Origin: Arctopsyche grandis
Taxonomy: Eukaryota; Arthropoda; Insecta; Trichoptera; Hydropsychidae
Direction of reading: 5' to 3'
NCBI RefSeq assembly: GCF_051622035.1
Contig: NC_135357.1
Coordinates: 36,067,691 to 36,131,690, forward strand
Length of the DNA: 64,000 nt
In this document: piece after piece, positions 44,021 through 55,429 of the stretch
Numbering within the stretch: the first letter of the stretch is position 1
Layout of the letters: each line of letters begins with the position of its first letter
Translations under genes and position numbers: made by a program
Notes under the pieces: model-generated
Told to the model about the DNA's origin: nothing
Databases searched by the model: none
Seen by the model: the letters and a program-made list of their open reading frames with translations, nothing else

Positions 44021-44250
44021 TGTAACGTACGCCCCCGCAGCCGAAGGAGTGGGGGGAAACTACCCCCGCCCTCGGATGCTGGGGAGTGGGAGAAAGTACC
44101 GCTACTTTCTCAGCTATAAAAGAAGCGCCCTTTCCTTCGGAAGGCCAGTCGGACCACAGCTTTCTCTGAGAACTGTCGTTTCCTTTAGACTCCCATCTCT
44201 GCTGGTCTTTCCCTGTTCAGTCAAAGCCACCCACTTCACCCCACGTTACA
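44021..44250 (+). repeat. 3' LTR of the Gypsy element
   Basis: 230 bp, identical by eye to the 5' LTR at 39255-39484. It begins immediately after the purine tract. Confidence 0.95.
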
Positions 44251-44319
44251 CCTTTAACAATGCATTTACAACCTTTGAACAATACACGGCCCCCTCAGGC
44301 TCCGGTGACTAGTAATGAG

Positions 44320-46387
44320 TATATGTACATATATCCTTTTCCATGGGGTAATCAAAGGGAGGACATATACTCATACATCCTCTTTTTTCGTTTTAAATTT
44401 ATGTCATCCATCCCTATTTATTTAGAAGTGGTCTTTCTTTCTCCTCTTTTTCTGAATTGGTTCAATATTGACATTCGAAATATAGAAAATAATTTTACAA
44501 AGAAAAGCTGAATTGAGCAATGAAGCTTATCTTAGCACAGCGGTGGCGAACCTTCTTACGTTCGCGTGCCAAAATTTCCAAATATATACATATGTACATA
44601 TATGTATATTTACTGGGCTTTTGGAAAAAAAATAAGCTTTCATAAACTTTATTGAAAAGGTTCAAACCAAATGATTTAATTTTAAAGTTTTGTGAAAATG
44701 AAATACATAAAAAAATATACACATACATATGTACACACATTGAATTTCTAAAATTGATTTCAGAAAATCATGAAAATAATGAGATTTTGTAGAAGTAGCC
44801 AAAGATTTTTGGAATTCTGTTCCAAGTTCTCCTTCTTTCTGTCTTTTTATTATTTCTTATCCTTCATTTACTGACGCAATTCTGCATACAATTGGTTCCA
44901 GCAAAATTTTTGTTCGTGCCACATTTGGCACGCGTGCCCTAGATTCCTATTTACATGCATACAAATATGCATGGCTCTAGTAAATCTATAAATTATATAG
45001 GTAGATTGTTTTATGGCACTGATAAAGATGTCTCAATTTTTATTTCCATTTCTTGCTACAATGGTAACGAATGTTTATTATGTTTGTCAGCTTTACAAAT
45101 TCACAGTATTCGTCTTAGAACCACGTCTTAAGTACGTCTTAGGTAAGGGTTGGAGTCAGTGGCGGCTCGTCTATATGGTCTGCGGGCTGGAGCCCTCCCA
45201 GTATAGTACATATACATGCTGTTTTTGTTTTAATTGGATCACTCATATGGTCAACGAACTACTACATCCCGATCAATCTCTGCAGACCCCCACTATGAAT
45301 TATCTAGAGCCGCTACTGGTCCTTTCCTTGGATTTCTTTGGAGGAATTTTTTTGAAATGTAAACACTTTTGTGGCGAATGATAATAAAAAATAATTGTTT
45401 TTCATGTCCTTCCAATTTACTCCACTCAAAATAATTTATCCTCCGTTCTCGTAACCATGAACTTTTTACATTTATAAAATGTTGTAAGCCGACTCGCCTT
45501 CGACGAGAGCCCCCCAATGATTCGATAAATATTCAACTTCCGATAAAATAATTATTTTAAGCGGTGCAACGAGTGCTAAGAGTGTTAAATGGGGGAGGGG
45601 AGGGGGTATTAAAACGTTATAAAGTGACCCCAAAGCCGTTTCGTCCCCGGGATGGAATTATCGCCGGTCGGATGGATCGCCTTGGAGGTGCTTGCATTAA
45701 TAACTATTAGGCCTTATGGTTATAGCTCGAGGCCTCAAAGCTGAGCTGATGGCAATTTGCGCTAATTGCCCCGTTTGTATTTATCCGAGTCGAGTGTCCG
45801 TGTTTGTGTGTTCACAATAACCCACGCAGACGAAATGTAAACATCTCCAAAATATATGGGGCGATGAAATAGACGAGAAAAAAAAAAGAAGACAGCATTA
45901 CAATATTCGAATATGTACATACATACATATATACATGGAACAACATCACGGCGTCGAAAGGTCGAAAGATCGAAAAAGCAAATATCGGAAAGCAAAAATC
46001 GAAAATCGAAAGATCTTAAGTCGAAAGATCAAAAATAATGTATGCATGGTGAATGGTACTATGTATATATGTATAATATATATCAGTCGCATGCAGCGAA
46101 ATTATCTCTCTTTTTGTCGTACAGCCTTGCTTAATGTGCGCGGGCAGGATACGGACGCACGCCACTGGTATACCGCACGCCACTGATATACATATATACT
46201 ACCCGCTTTTCATATGTATTCATGGTAAACGAACATTTTCGATTTTTGACCTTTCAATGCGGTGACGGTCACCGATATACATATTATATATGTACATATA
46301 TACAGTAGCGGTCAATGAAAGGTTGAAAAATTGACATTTCTTTGCATTATTAACTTTTTTATTGAGTTATGAACCATTGAGCCACAG
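44320..46387. other. Mostly unassigned interval with hAT-type termini
   Basis: A hAT-like left end (CAGCGGTGGCGAACCTTC) lies at 44539 with no partner. A possible TIR element at 45158-45319 starts CAGTGGCGGCTCGTCTA and ends GAGCCGCTACTG without a clear duplication. A GC-richer patch (45590-45790) could be conserved non-coding DNA. No gene is supported. Confidence 0.45.
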
Positions 46388-46551
46388 CCGGCAGTATGGC
46401 TCAATGGTAGCGTGTATGTTTAGCACCAAGTGATCAGTGGGTTCGATCCGCTATACTGCTGGTTAGATTTGGGGGTGTTTGTGACTTCAACTCGATCGTT
46501 TCTTATCAGAGTTTGTCAATCTTATCTGATCATTGTTGAAACGGTTCCTCC
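46388..46551 (+). mobile_element. SINE, head type 1 + core, truncated by the next SINE
   Basis: Box A-like TATGGCTCAATGGTAGCG and box B GGGTTCGATCC; core CTCGATCGTTTCTTATCAG and TTGTTGAAACGGTTCC. At that point the next SINE begins. Confidence 0.8.
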
Positions 46552-46990
46552 AGCCAGCAGCGTGGCTCGGTCGTTAAGCTTCTGCTTAACACTGAGAGGC
46601 GCCGAGTTCGATCCCTTGAGCTGACCTCGATTGAAAAGAATTTTTCTGAGTATATCTGTAATGCTGCTGGTCAGACCAGGATTTGTGCTCCTGGTTGATC
46701 GTTTCCTATCAGAGTTTGCCAATTTTCTCTGATTTCATTGTTGAAACGATTCCCGATTAAAAATTGGCTAAAAATCCTTCCTACCCACTATGTCACCACT
46801 ATTTGAGTATGATTAATGTAAATATTACAATAAAAATGTATGTACAATTCATAGATGTCTCGTTAATTGTCGAGTTTAAGTCAGTGTCTCGTAATTTAGC
46901 GACTTATATAATAAAAAAATGCTGTATTGTTTGTAATTTGGCCAGGAAGGCGCAATGGGGTTAACCTGTAATGCCTTCCTGGTATGAAAT
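46552..46990 (+). mobile_element. SINE, head type 2 + core + tail type 2 (full length)
   Basis: Head GTGGCTCGGTCGTTAAGC and GAGTTCGATCCC; core TTGATCGTTTCCTATCAGAG, TTTGCCAATTTTCTCTGAT and TTGTTGAAACG. The 3' hairpin CCAGGAAGGC / GCCTTCCTGG is at 46942-46982, followed by AAATAAAATAAAAAAAA. It is the best reference copy for this head-tail pair. Confidence 0.85.
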
Positions 46991-47029
46991 AAAATAAAAA
47001 AAAAAATAAAAAAAAAATTGACAAAAAAT

Positions 47030-47270
47030 CATCTTTCCCGCTGTCACAAATCTTCTGTATTTATTGTATGTATAATTTGTAAAAAATATGTACAAATCTA
47101 AAATCCACAGATGTCTCAATTGATTAATTGTTTAATTAATTAATTGTTATTACGTGTTCTCCAGCTTCTGGAAATATAGTGATTTATGTGGTAATAAAAT
47201 GCTGCATTGTTTGTAATTTGGGGTCTTTGGGGTCGCATTGGGCTTTCCTGTCAAGCCTTCCTGGTATATA
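47030..47270 (+). mobile_element. SINE 3' part with degenerate tail hairpin
   Basis: Shares ATGTCTCAATTGATTAAT with the SINE at 53808 and ends GTCAAGCCTTCCTGGTAT. The left hairpin arm is mutated. The head and core are absent. Confidence 0.6.
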
Positions 47271-47274
47271 TCTA

Positions 47275-49010
47275 TGTAAAAAATGAAATGCTGTCGCATT
47301 TGTGCAATGTGCAAACCGAGCATGCTGTTGCATTTGTGCAATGTGTTGTAACATTGTAAGGACGTAAATAATTTGTTTATTTTTTTTAAATTATTTATTT
47401 TTTAACTATTTCTTATTTAATGTTTAGAATCAAACTATACATATGTATATGCCAAACTGAGATATGCAGTTTGAAAAAAATGTCACATTGAATTACTTTA
47501 ATTTAATTAACAGTTAATTTTGCTGGTGCATAACAGAAAAAAGGTCCTTCCTTATACCTGCTATGTATTTGACTACGACTAAAACAATATGTTTTGATTT
47601 TTGATTGAACAGTTGATTGAATTGTTAAAAGTTGATTGAACATTTGTACAATTTTTAACGAAAATTACATGAATTTTTGATTTCAAACAACGGGTTTCGG
47701 GAAAATTTTGATTCTGAACAACATGTTTCTGGAAACCCACGGAAACCAATAGAATGACACCACTGGTGGCACGTGAGAGAATTTCAAGTGACACGCCAAT
47801 TTTATTCAACTAATATTTATGAAAACGTGTGTGGCGGTTGTTTTCATGTTTTTATGCCCGATTATTGTTTCGCCTGTTGAAATTCGACGGGTTGTTTTGG
47901 TCTCGAGACATATAGATTTACATTTTTGCAATGACTTGATATTAAAATTAATATGGGAAAATGATATGCGTACATAAAATTTTTTTATTACGATTTCATC
48001 GCTTAATAAAATTGGAAAAGTGTATACATACAAATAATATATATGAAAAAACCTTGTGGCCACCTAACACAAAACTTTATAGATATAGCTTTCAAGAAAT
48101 ATTACGTATGCGCAAATAAACATCTGATCAAATTTTTCAATCGCATAAAGCAATAAAAATAAATGTATATTTCAATTTAGATCGGCTCGTCTGCGTATGA
48201 AAGTGTACTTGAACGATGACAGGAATGGGGGCTTAGCTTCAAACAAAAAAGCTCACCTAGCGGAGTCTCGAGCTTTCGCGGTTCGTTTCATCTCCCCTCT
48301 CGGAAACGTCGAGAAAGATTCTACCCGAGTCGAGAATTCCGTAATAAGTTTTCCGAAATTAATAAAGATATGATCGAAAACGTTTATTAAAAGCGGTCGA
48401 CCCGCCGGCCATCGATTAATCCCTCGCGGATAATATAATTTTCACCAACTTCAACCCCCTCCTCCCCCCATCGTCAACACCGCTTCGAGTAGTTGACTTT
48501 GTAAAAGAAAAATTATTGGAAAATATATTAAACGCATTTTAGCGTGATATTCTAATTAAATATTGGCATTGATTGTGTTTGCGAGTCATAAGCGGTTAAT
48601 TTCACTATTACGACCGTGTCGAATATGCACGGCAAGTTTTGACAGATGTCTAAACATTGATTTTTTCGTCCACACGTAAAATTTTAATTACAAATTATTT
48701 TACACTCCACTCAATGTATTTTTATTCTATCCCCGTCGACTTATAGAGTAATTAATTATTAATTCAATTATGAATTACTAAATTATATAATTTTTAGTAT
48801 ACATAATGTTAAGTACACCGCCGAGTAAGTGCAATCGGATTAGGCCGACTAGCATCCCAGAGACTGTGTGACCGTTATAATTGGTTTCGAGGATTATCTC
48901 CAACAATGAGATACCCACGAATGCACTTTGAGGTAGCGGTAACTCGGTCGCATTCCGGTAGAGTTCTCAGAACCCACAGCGGTAGCGTGGGACTGACTTC
49001 CGTGGCACAT
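47275..49010. other. Interval without recognised gene
   Basis: AT-rich, except for a moderately GC-rich patch at about 48185-48500 that could be a regulatory or conserved non-coding block. No domain-bearing frame. Confidence 0.45.
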
Positions 49011-49017
49011 CTAGTAC

Positions 49018-50152
49018 GTGACCATAACCATAAATTTCACTAGAAATAAGTCAATTATTACTAATCAATATCAATTAAATCATTCAATCCTTAACACGTC
49101 ATCTTCTATTAAGGATCTTGGTGTAATACTCAATAATAAACTAGATTTCTCTGAACATATTTCTTTTATTACCAACAAAGCATTTAAATCTCTTGGATTC
49201 CTACTCCGCTCAACAAAACCCTTTAATGATCCTTATGTAATAAAATTACTTTATTTTTCCTTTGTAAGGTCTCACCTTGAATTTGCCTCAATTATCTGGT
49301 CACCTTTTTATTTATCCCATATTAATTGTATTGAGAAAGTTCAACTTAAATGTATTAAATTACCTACCTTTTTTCTACCTATACCCATTCTACTGTTTCC
49401 GACATTTTAAAAATCCTTTCTTTTGACAATCTTTCTGTCAGGCGACGACATACTGATACTATATTCTTCTTTAAGCTCATAAATGGCTTCCTTGATTGTT
49501 CTGATTTACTGAATAAGGTTAATTTCAGAATCCCAGTTCGGTACTCTAGACGCGTTGCACTCTTTTCACTTGATCCTTTCAATACTAATTCCCAAAAATA
49601 TTTTTATCTGCAGCGCGTTTATCGTATGTTTAACGGAGAGCTGAATGAGGTTGATCTATTTGGTATTTCCCTACATCAATTCAGGTCTAACATCAAGAGA
49701 ATCTTGACCGATTGATTCATTTCTTCTCCTATTCTATTTTTCCAATATTTCCAATATTTTTATACTTTAGTTTAGTTATGTAATGTGCTATTTAATTCAT
49801 ATTATAGCTTTCATTATTTTCTTTTTCATTTGCTTATTTTGTATTTACGTTTTTCATTTGTTTTATATTTGTAAATTTCAATTTCTTCTTATATTCTATT
49901 TTATAACCTTTTCCAAATATTTTAATACTATAGTTTGATTATGCAATGTTCTACATATTTTGTCATGCCTTTATTCTTTACTTTTTAATTTGTTTTCCTT
50001 ATATTTATCTTTTTCATTTTTGTAAAAATCTATTATTGGACTCGGATGTTACATATATTATTTATTTACTATTTGTTTTTTTTTATACATATCTATGTAC
50101 ATCCTGTCTGTTGATTTTTCAATTAATAAAATAAAAAAAATAAATAAAATAA
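49018..50152 (+). mobile_element. LINE 3' fragment (reverse transcriptase end and 3' UTR)
   Basis: The translation gives INFTRNKSIITNQYQLN, SSSIKDLGVILNNKLDFSEH and SHLEFASIIWSPFYLSHINC, the conserved region after the RT active site. After a frameshift near 49380 it continues to VDLFGISLHQFRSNIKRIL and a stop at about 49714. The 3' UTR is AT-rich and ends in AATAAAATAAAAAAAATAAA. It belongs to the same family as the relic at 16707. Confidence 0.75.
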
Positions 50153-50200
50153 CAATAGGTAAACAAACCGGACGTCGAAGATGCCCTGAGAGACATATCC

Positions 50201-50264
50201 AGAATATGTCTTGATATCGCCTTATAACCTATCCGTTATAAGGCGATATCAATACATTCTGGAC
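50201..50264. repeat. Long near-perfect hairpin
   Basis: The left arm CTTGATATCGCCTTATAAC and the right arm GTTATAAGGCGATATCAA pair around a 6-base loop (CTATCC). Pairing extends outward through CCAGAATATG / CATTCTGG with small mismatches, about 28 bp in all. Confidence 0.8.
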
Positions 50265-51300
50265 GTAACACTGCCAGTGTGTGTATCTCCTTAATCACCA
50301 ATAAATGCTGTGAAACGACTTTGGCCTTTTACTTGGATCCCCCACCCACCCCTACGCAACAATATTAAATTAAGCCGTAGATAAAAATGACAAATTTGGT
50401 TTTTTCACAATGGACCTAGGCCACAATTGACTGGTGCCCTATCAAGGTTACAAATATTACAAGGTTTCATCAGATCCGTGATCAGAGTTTTTTAAAACAC
50501 TGATCACGGACCCTCGAAAATCTTTCTATGAATTAGTTTAAGAATCCCGGCACTGAGGATATTCTGTGATTTATGCATACATTTAAGATTTTGTTTTCGG
50601 ATTCAGTAGAGTGCATGTATAAATGATCAAGTTGGCATGATTCGATGTAGTTTATGTTTAAGTTGGTATGCTGCGTAATGCCGCGACCAAACAACAGTTC
50701 TTTTCGACGTATCGAGAAATAGACATGGTTTAAAGTCTCACTGACTATTCACCGCGTGTCCCTTCACGAATTGAAATCTACATACTTTTTTTTTGAATAT
50801 TAGTTATTGTGAACTGCAAGTGTCTAATAAAAGGGTATGGAGTAAGTATGTAATTTAGTACATTGGCGATATGTCACCGCATATATATTATATTGACTTG
50901 TAATAAAGGGGTAGAGAGCAAGTTAAGAATGGGTGCAGTCGTCTTGTGTATCACAGGTGTCCCAGTTTCGGCAAAGCGGTGTCAAGCATAATGGCCAGAC
51001 TTCTTGTTCGGGGGTGGGGGAAGGGGTCCGATCTCGGAAACGACCCGTGAAATTCCTGAGGCGAAATTTCATAAAATTTCATCGATTCAACAGGTTCAAT
51101 TTGCCGGGAGAACACAGGAAGCCGAAGGACGCGCGCAAAAGATGCGGCGAAGCCTCTCAAGGTTGCGTAGATTAAAGATGCTGGCGGATTGTCCACGCTG
51201 TTTGGACAGTGAATGAAGTCCTTATCCAGTGTATTTGTATATTCAATTTCTTTTTCGAAGACACTGTGGAGCTTCACGTCATTGGTTAATATATTTTAAT
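50265..51300. other. Unassigned interval with a GC-rich block at 50930-51240
   Basis: The block 50930-51240 is clearly richer in GC than its surroundings and is open in several frames on both strands. No domain is recognised and no convincing splice pair was found, so I do not call a gene. Confidence 0.4.
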
Positions 51301-51302
51301 TT

Positions 51303-51800
51303 ATACCAGGAAGGCCTAATTGGTAACCCCAATGCGCCTTCTTAGCCTGGAACATTGTACATTTGATACAAGTATTATTAGTATACAAAGTAAATACATA
51401 TCAATTAACATCCACAGAGACATCTATGGTCAAACTTGTAAATTTGCAGAATTTTTAAAAAATTCAGTAAATATAGATATATCTTGAAATTCAGTAAATA
51501 CATATCACGAAATTCAGTAAATACATACCACATATATATTCATGGTCAAATTTGTAAATTTGCAGATTTTTATACAATTCAGCGAAACTCAAGATTGCTG
51601 AAAACTCGAGATTTACGAGAATATGGGTAAGGTTTTCAATTTGTTGAAATCATATAAATTGGTAAACTCTGATAGGAAACGATCGACCTGAAGACAAATC
51701 CAAGGTCTGGCCAACATAAGCCAGTGGGATTTTAACCGGTGACTACTTCACTGTTCAAAGCATTATATGCCTACCACTAGTCTATTCTGCTGGTTATTAT
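51303..51800 (-). mobile_element. SINE, head type 3 + core + tail type 2
   Basis: On the minus strand: ATAACCAGCAGAATAGACTA, AGTGGTAGGCATATAATGC, then the core GGTCGATCGTTTCCTATCAG and TTTACCAATTT. The tail hairpin is at 51305-51350 (one arm mutated to CTTCTTAGCCTGG). Confidence 0.7.
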
Positions 51801-52140
51801 GTATATCCACAACAACCCTTCAAATGGTAAGAGCACACTCAAAAGTGCGGCACGGGACGCGCACGTAGGCTCCAGCGGTGAGGGGAGTATCTTCACACCG
51901 CAGAGGCTATCCATATCGAGGTCGCACGTATCTGCAATACGTACATAAGATCTTATTATTTTAATTATTTTATGCTAAGTTTCTTTTAAAATTCTTCAAA
52001 TATGGGAATCACCAATATAGATCACTATCAAACTTACATATGTCGACTCGGGGATAAAATATCGCCGGAAAACATTGCATGTATTTTGCCAATCGGAGTG
52101 TCTAGAGTTTATGTCTACCTCTATGTGTGTCTTTGGGTTT

Positions 52141-52500
52141 GGTGCAAACGATCGACATGCGCCAGACAGACTGAACCACAGATTAACTGGATGGTTGCTT
52201 TAAACGCAATTCTCGACTTCACGAATGATAGATTGCACATCAGATGACGAGTAACCTTTCGATGTGCACAGATGCAATTATTAAAATGGTAATTAATAAA
52301 ATTGAGTTGGATCTTTCTGGCGAGTTTAATAAGGCAAAATTCGGAACTAAAGTATCAGAAGCACAGAACGTATACAGGGTAGGTATGTAGGGACTTTGGG
52401 TAGATTTCACTTAGTGTAAGTGCGAGCAGTGCGCACGCATAAGGTACACGTGTCGTTAATCTGTGGTTCAGTCTGTCTGGCGCTTGTCGATCGTTTGCAC
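52141..52500. repeat. 47-bp inverted repeat flanking 266 bp
   Basis: Arms 52141-52187 and 52454-52500 match in reverse complement at 46 of 47 positions (GGTGCAAACGATCGAC, CGCCAGACAGACTGAACC). The spacer has no recognised coding sequence. Probably a foldback element. Confidence 0.8.
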
Positions 52501-52631
52501 CGCATCGGTGTCTTTACCTTTATGAACAATGTATAATTTGAAAGTTATGCCGTATATACTGACCGTTAGGTATCATATGTATTATATATATACAATTTAA
52601 AGCTCTTGATAAATAAAATAAAGCGGTGGCC

Positions 52632-53097
52632 CCTACGGCAAAAACTCCAAGTTGATGAAGACCCGAAAAATGAACTCGTACAAAAAAATGCAAGTACGCG
52701 TGTATGCGTGAGATTCATGGGAAGGGCCGACGAAACCCCCCACCACTCATCTTAGGGCTTGTACACACTCGGCCATTTTAAGGCAACATTTTGACGATGA
52801 GTTCATTTTTCGGGTCTTCATCAACTTGGAGTTTATGCCTTAGAGTGGAACCAAAATTATCTGGTGGTTTAATTCTAATTTTAAAATTTTATCGTATCGT
52901 ATCGTATGCGTGAGATTCATGGGAAGGGCCGACGAAACCCCCCACCACTCATCTTAGGGCTTGTACACACTCGGCCATTTTAAGGAAACATTTTGACGAT
53001 GAGTTCATTTTTCGGGTCTTCATCAACTTGGAGTTTATGTCGTAGAGTGGAACCAAAATTATCTGGTGGTTTAATTCTAATTTTAAAATTTTATCGC
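52632..53097. repeat. Foldback element with a tandem 202-bp duplication
   Basis: The arm AACTCCAAGTTGATGAAGAC (52632-52681) recurs inverted at 52790-52840 and again at 52993-53042. The block starting GTATGCGTGAGATTCATGGG is present twice (52702-52903 and 52904-53097), joined by CGTATCGTATCGTATGCG. Confidence 0.8.
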
Positions 53098-53099
53098 CA

Positions 53100-53807
53100 A
53101 ATTCAGGGAGAGGTGAGAAGTTTCTGTTTCCCGATTGGGTTAGTGTGGACAGAGATGGAGGTGAACTCGGGTCACGTAAGGAGGCCTACCGTGAGAGGCT
53201 CCAGCATAGCTGAACCCCCCCACTTGCCGTCAGGAATTCCTCGGGAAATTCAAATTAGAAATGGGAGGAAATCATAAATACCGCACGAGACGAAGAGAAG
53301 GAAAGACGAGGGGAAGAAGCCCTGGGTAGTTTCGATATATGATGTGCGAAAATCTCAATAGGCTTAAGGGTGCAGGCATTAATGAAAAACTACACGTGGG
53401 TGCTGGGTGATTTTTTAAATTATATTTTGGATACTAAACACCTTAAATAAATCGCTTGTGAGTTTGTCGATAATCTAACGCAGAGATTGAGTGACAGGTG
53501 CTCGTCGATCACTGGTTTACTAGCACTGATCACCTGATTGCTAGTTCTAGCCAATAAGGTCTTGCGACCCATCGACCAATGATCTCTCTGTGCTGAGAGT
53601 ACACACTGTGTATAAAATATGCTTCATTCGGAGCTGGCTGGATGTCGGAATACCTCTACTACTACTCGTTACGTTTTTCACTCCGATTTCGGAAAATCCT
53701 CTTCATATCCACGCTACAATATTATCTAACGTTGAGACGATTCCATATAATACGCATTTGCCATTTATTTACATACATACATTGTATGCAATATGAATAT
53801 GAATATG
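53100..53807. other. Interval without recognised gene
   Basis: A GC-moderate part (53100-53330) has no domain-bearing frame; the rest is AT-rich. No repeat was matched. Confidence 0.4.
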
Positions 53808-54395
53808 CCAGCAGTTTGGCGTAATGGTAGCGTATATATTTAGCACCATGCGATCACTAGTTCGATGCGCCAAAACTGCTGGTTAGATTTGGGGGTTTTG
53901 TGACTCCAAATCGATCGTATCTCTATCAGAGTTTGCCAATTTTATCTGATAATTGTTGAAACGGTTCCTCAAATTGCCAAATAAATCCTTTAACGCTGTC
54001 ACAAAAATCTTGTAACAAATTATACACAATGTATTATTGTGTATAATTTGTAAAAATTATGCACAAAATCTAAATCTATAGATGTCTCAATAATCATCTG
54101 TATTTATTCTGTGTATAAATTGTAATAATTGTGCACAAAATCTAAAATCAATAGATGTCTCAACGGATTAATTATGTACTTAATTAATTGTTAAAATTAA
54201 TTTAATGGACCTTGCAGCCGTATATATGTATGTCTGTAAAATAAAAATGTCTGGCCGTATATTTCATGTATGGTTTCGAATTATGTAATGATTGTGTATT
54301 GAAAATATATATAATTTTTTGATGTGTATAGTACACTCGTTACATTGGAGCGAACTGTTAAGGCTAGTGTTTATGTTCGGTTGGAATAAAAATAA
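53808..54395 (+). mobile_element. SINE, head type 1 + core + tail type 1
   Basis: Head CAGTTTGGCGTAATGGTAGC with weak box B TAGTTCGATGC; core ATCGATCGTATCTCTATCAG, TTTGCCAATTTTATCTGAT and TTGTTGAAACGGTTCC. The tail holds duplicated AATTATACACAAT-type segments and ends with a decayed type 1 hairpin at 54331-54370, then GGAATAAAAATAAAAT. Confidence 0.78.
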
Positions 54396-54606
54396 AATAT
54401 GTATGTATAATATAGGCAGTGGTGTGGTCGGGGCAGGTCGCCGCTCTGGCACTTTGATTGATATGAAAATTGTTTTATGAGTAAAATTAAAAAATATTTT
54501 GGCTATTATTAATAACCCTTGAGACGAGAAAAATAAGAGGCGACTTAATCCAAGTTTTTAAAATAATAAATAATCATCATAATTTTCTTATATCCAAACT
54601 CATTAC

Positions 54607-54773
54607 TAGAGGTAGGACCGGAAGCGTGCCGTTCTTTGTTTATTGTTCGCCGTGCATTGTTCATTTTTATGATGAACGTTTTTTTTTGCACTCTTATTAG
54701 TTTGCTCTATTTCCTAGAAAATAGACCCAAAACGCCATGTTTCCTGGAAAAAGCAAGTCTGGTCCCACCTCTA
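54607..54773 (+). mobile_element. hAT-like MITE, 167 bp, perfect target duplication
   Basis: It starts TAGAGGTAGGACC and ends GGTCCCACCTCTA, a 13-bp TIR with one mismatch. The 8-bp duplication CTCATTAC occurs at 54599-54606 and 54774-54781. This is the clearest copy for defining the family termini. Confidence 0.9.
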
Positions 54774-54782
54774 CTCATTACG

Positions 54783-55136
54783 TTCAATGAAAATCTTAGA
54801 GGTCACACTCTCAGACTTCAAAAAGAAAAATCGAATAAATTGATCAGAGATTCTTTCTTTTTGAACAGAGTGGTTAAAGTTTGGAATAATCTTCCCAATA
54901 ATGTAGTAAATTCTGAAAACTATAATATTTTTAAAAACAAGCTACGTACATAGATGTCTTTCTTAAACTTGAAGATTTTTGTAATTCTTCTTTTCCAATA
55001 TTTCTTTTCTATATTTTTGTTTTCTTTTAGTTATTATGTTTATTATTATTATAAAGTTTTAGCGTTTGATTTTTTTTTTTATAAATATTTGAACTACCAA
55101 TATTACACATACCAAGGATACATATTTTTTAAGTGA
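54783..55136 (+). mobile_element. LINE ORF2 C-terminal fragment
   Basis: The translation gives NENLRGHTLRLQKEKSNKLI, then FFLNRVVKVWNNLPNNVVNS and FKNKLRT before a stop at about 54953. This is the conserved end of CR1/jockey-type ORF2 proteins. AT-rich UTR follows. Confidence 0.65.
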
Positions 55137-55429
55137 TGAAAAAAGAGGGAGGGGTCATAAAAATTATACACCGCCCTGGTTCTTTTTACTTTATCTATGT
55201 ACGTAGTAACAATAGATGAAGTTTTGTGATCATGCGAAAATTCGAACTCGAGATTTTGACGGATTCGAACTCAGAATCGATTACTGATCACGTTTTCATG
55301 ATCTAGAAAAAATGTGTGTGTCTGTGTATTTTGGGGATTTTTTCAACACCGTTAGTCCTATCGAACCGAAACTTAGTATCGGTTACTGAAATTTTTATCG
55401 ACACTACGTTAATTTTTTTCAAATTTTAA

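Larger units (their letters stand above)
39255..44250 (+). mobile_element. Intact Ty3/Gypsy LTR retrotransposon (4996 bp)
   Basis: Two 230-bp LTRs (39255-39484 and 44021-44250), starting TGTAACG and ending CGTTACA, show no difference by eye. A 4-bp duplication CCTT flanks the element (39251-39254 and 44251-44254). A tRNA-type primer-binding site, gag, pol and a purine tract follow in the canonical order, with integrase after RNase H, which defines the Ty3/Gypsy group. There is no env-like ORF between pol and the 3' LTR. Identical LTRs and open ORFs indicate a very recent, possibly active insertion. Confidence 0.95.
39210..44311 (+). mobile_element. hAT-like MITE family C, split by a Gypsy insertion
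   Basis: The left part is 39210-39254 (TAGAGGTAGGATAGTCAC) and the right part 44251-44311 (ending CTCCGGTGACTA). The 8-bp duplication GTAATGAG flanks the outer ends (39202-39209 and 44312-44319). Removing the Gypsy element and one CCTT restores the body seen at 29255. Confidence 0.9.

Noticed and set aside
45013..45381. 122-residue protein gene
   Set aside because: The frame spans a TIR-like element (CAGTGGCGGCTCG) and has no domain or splice support.
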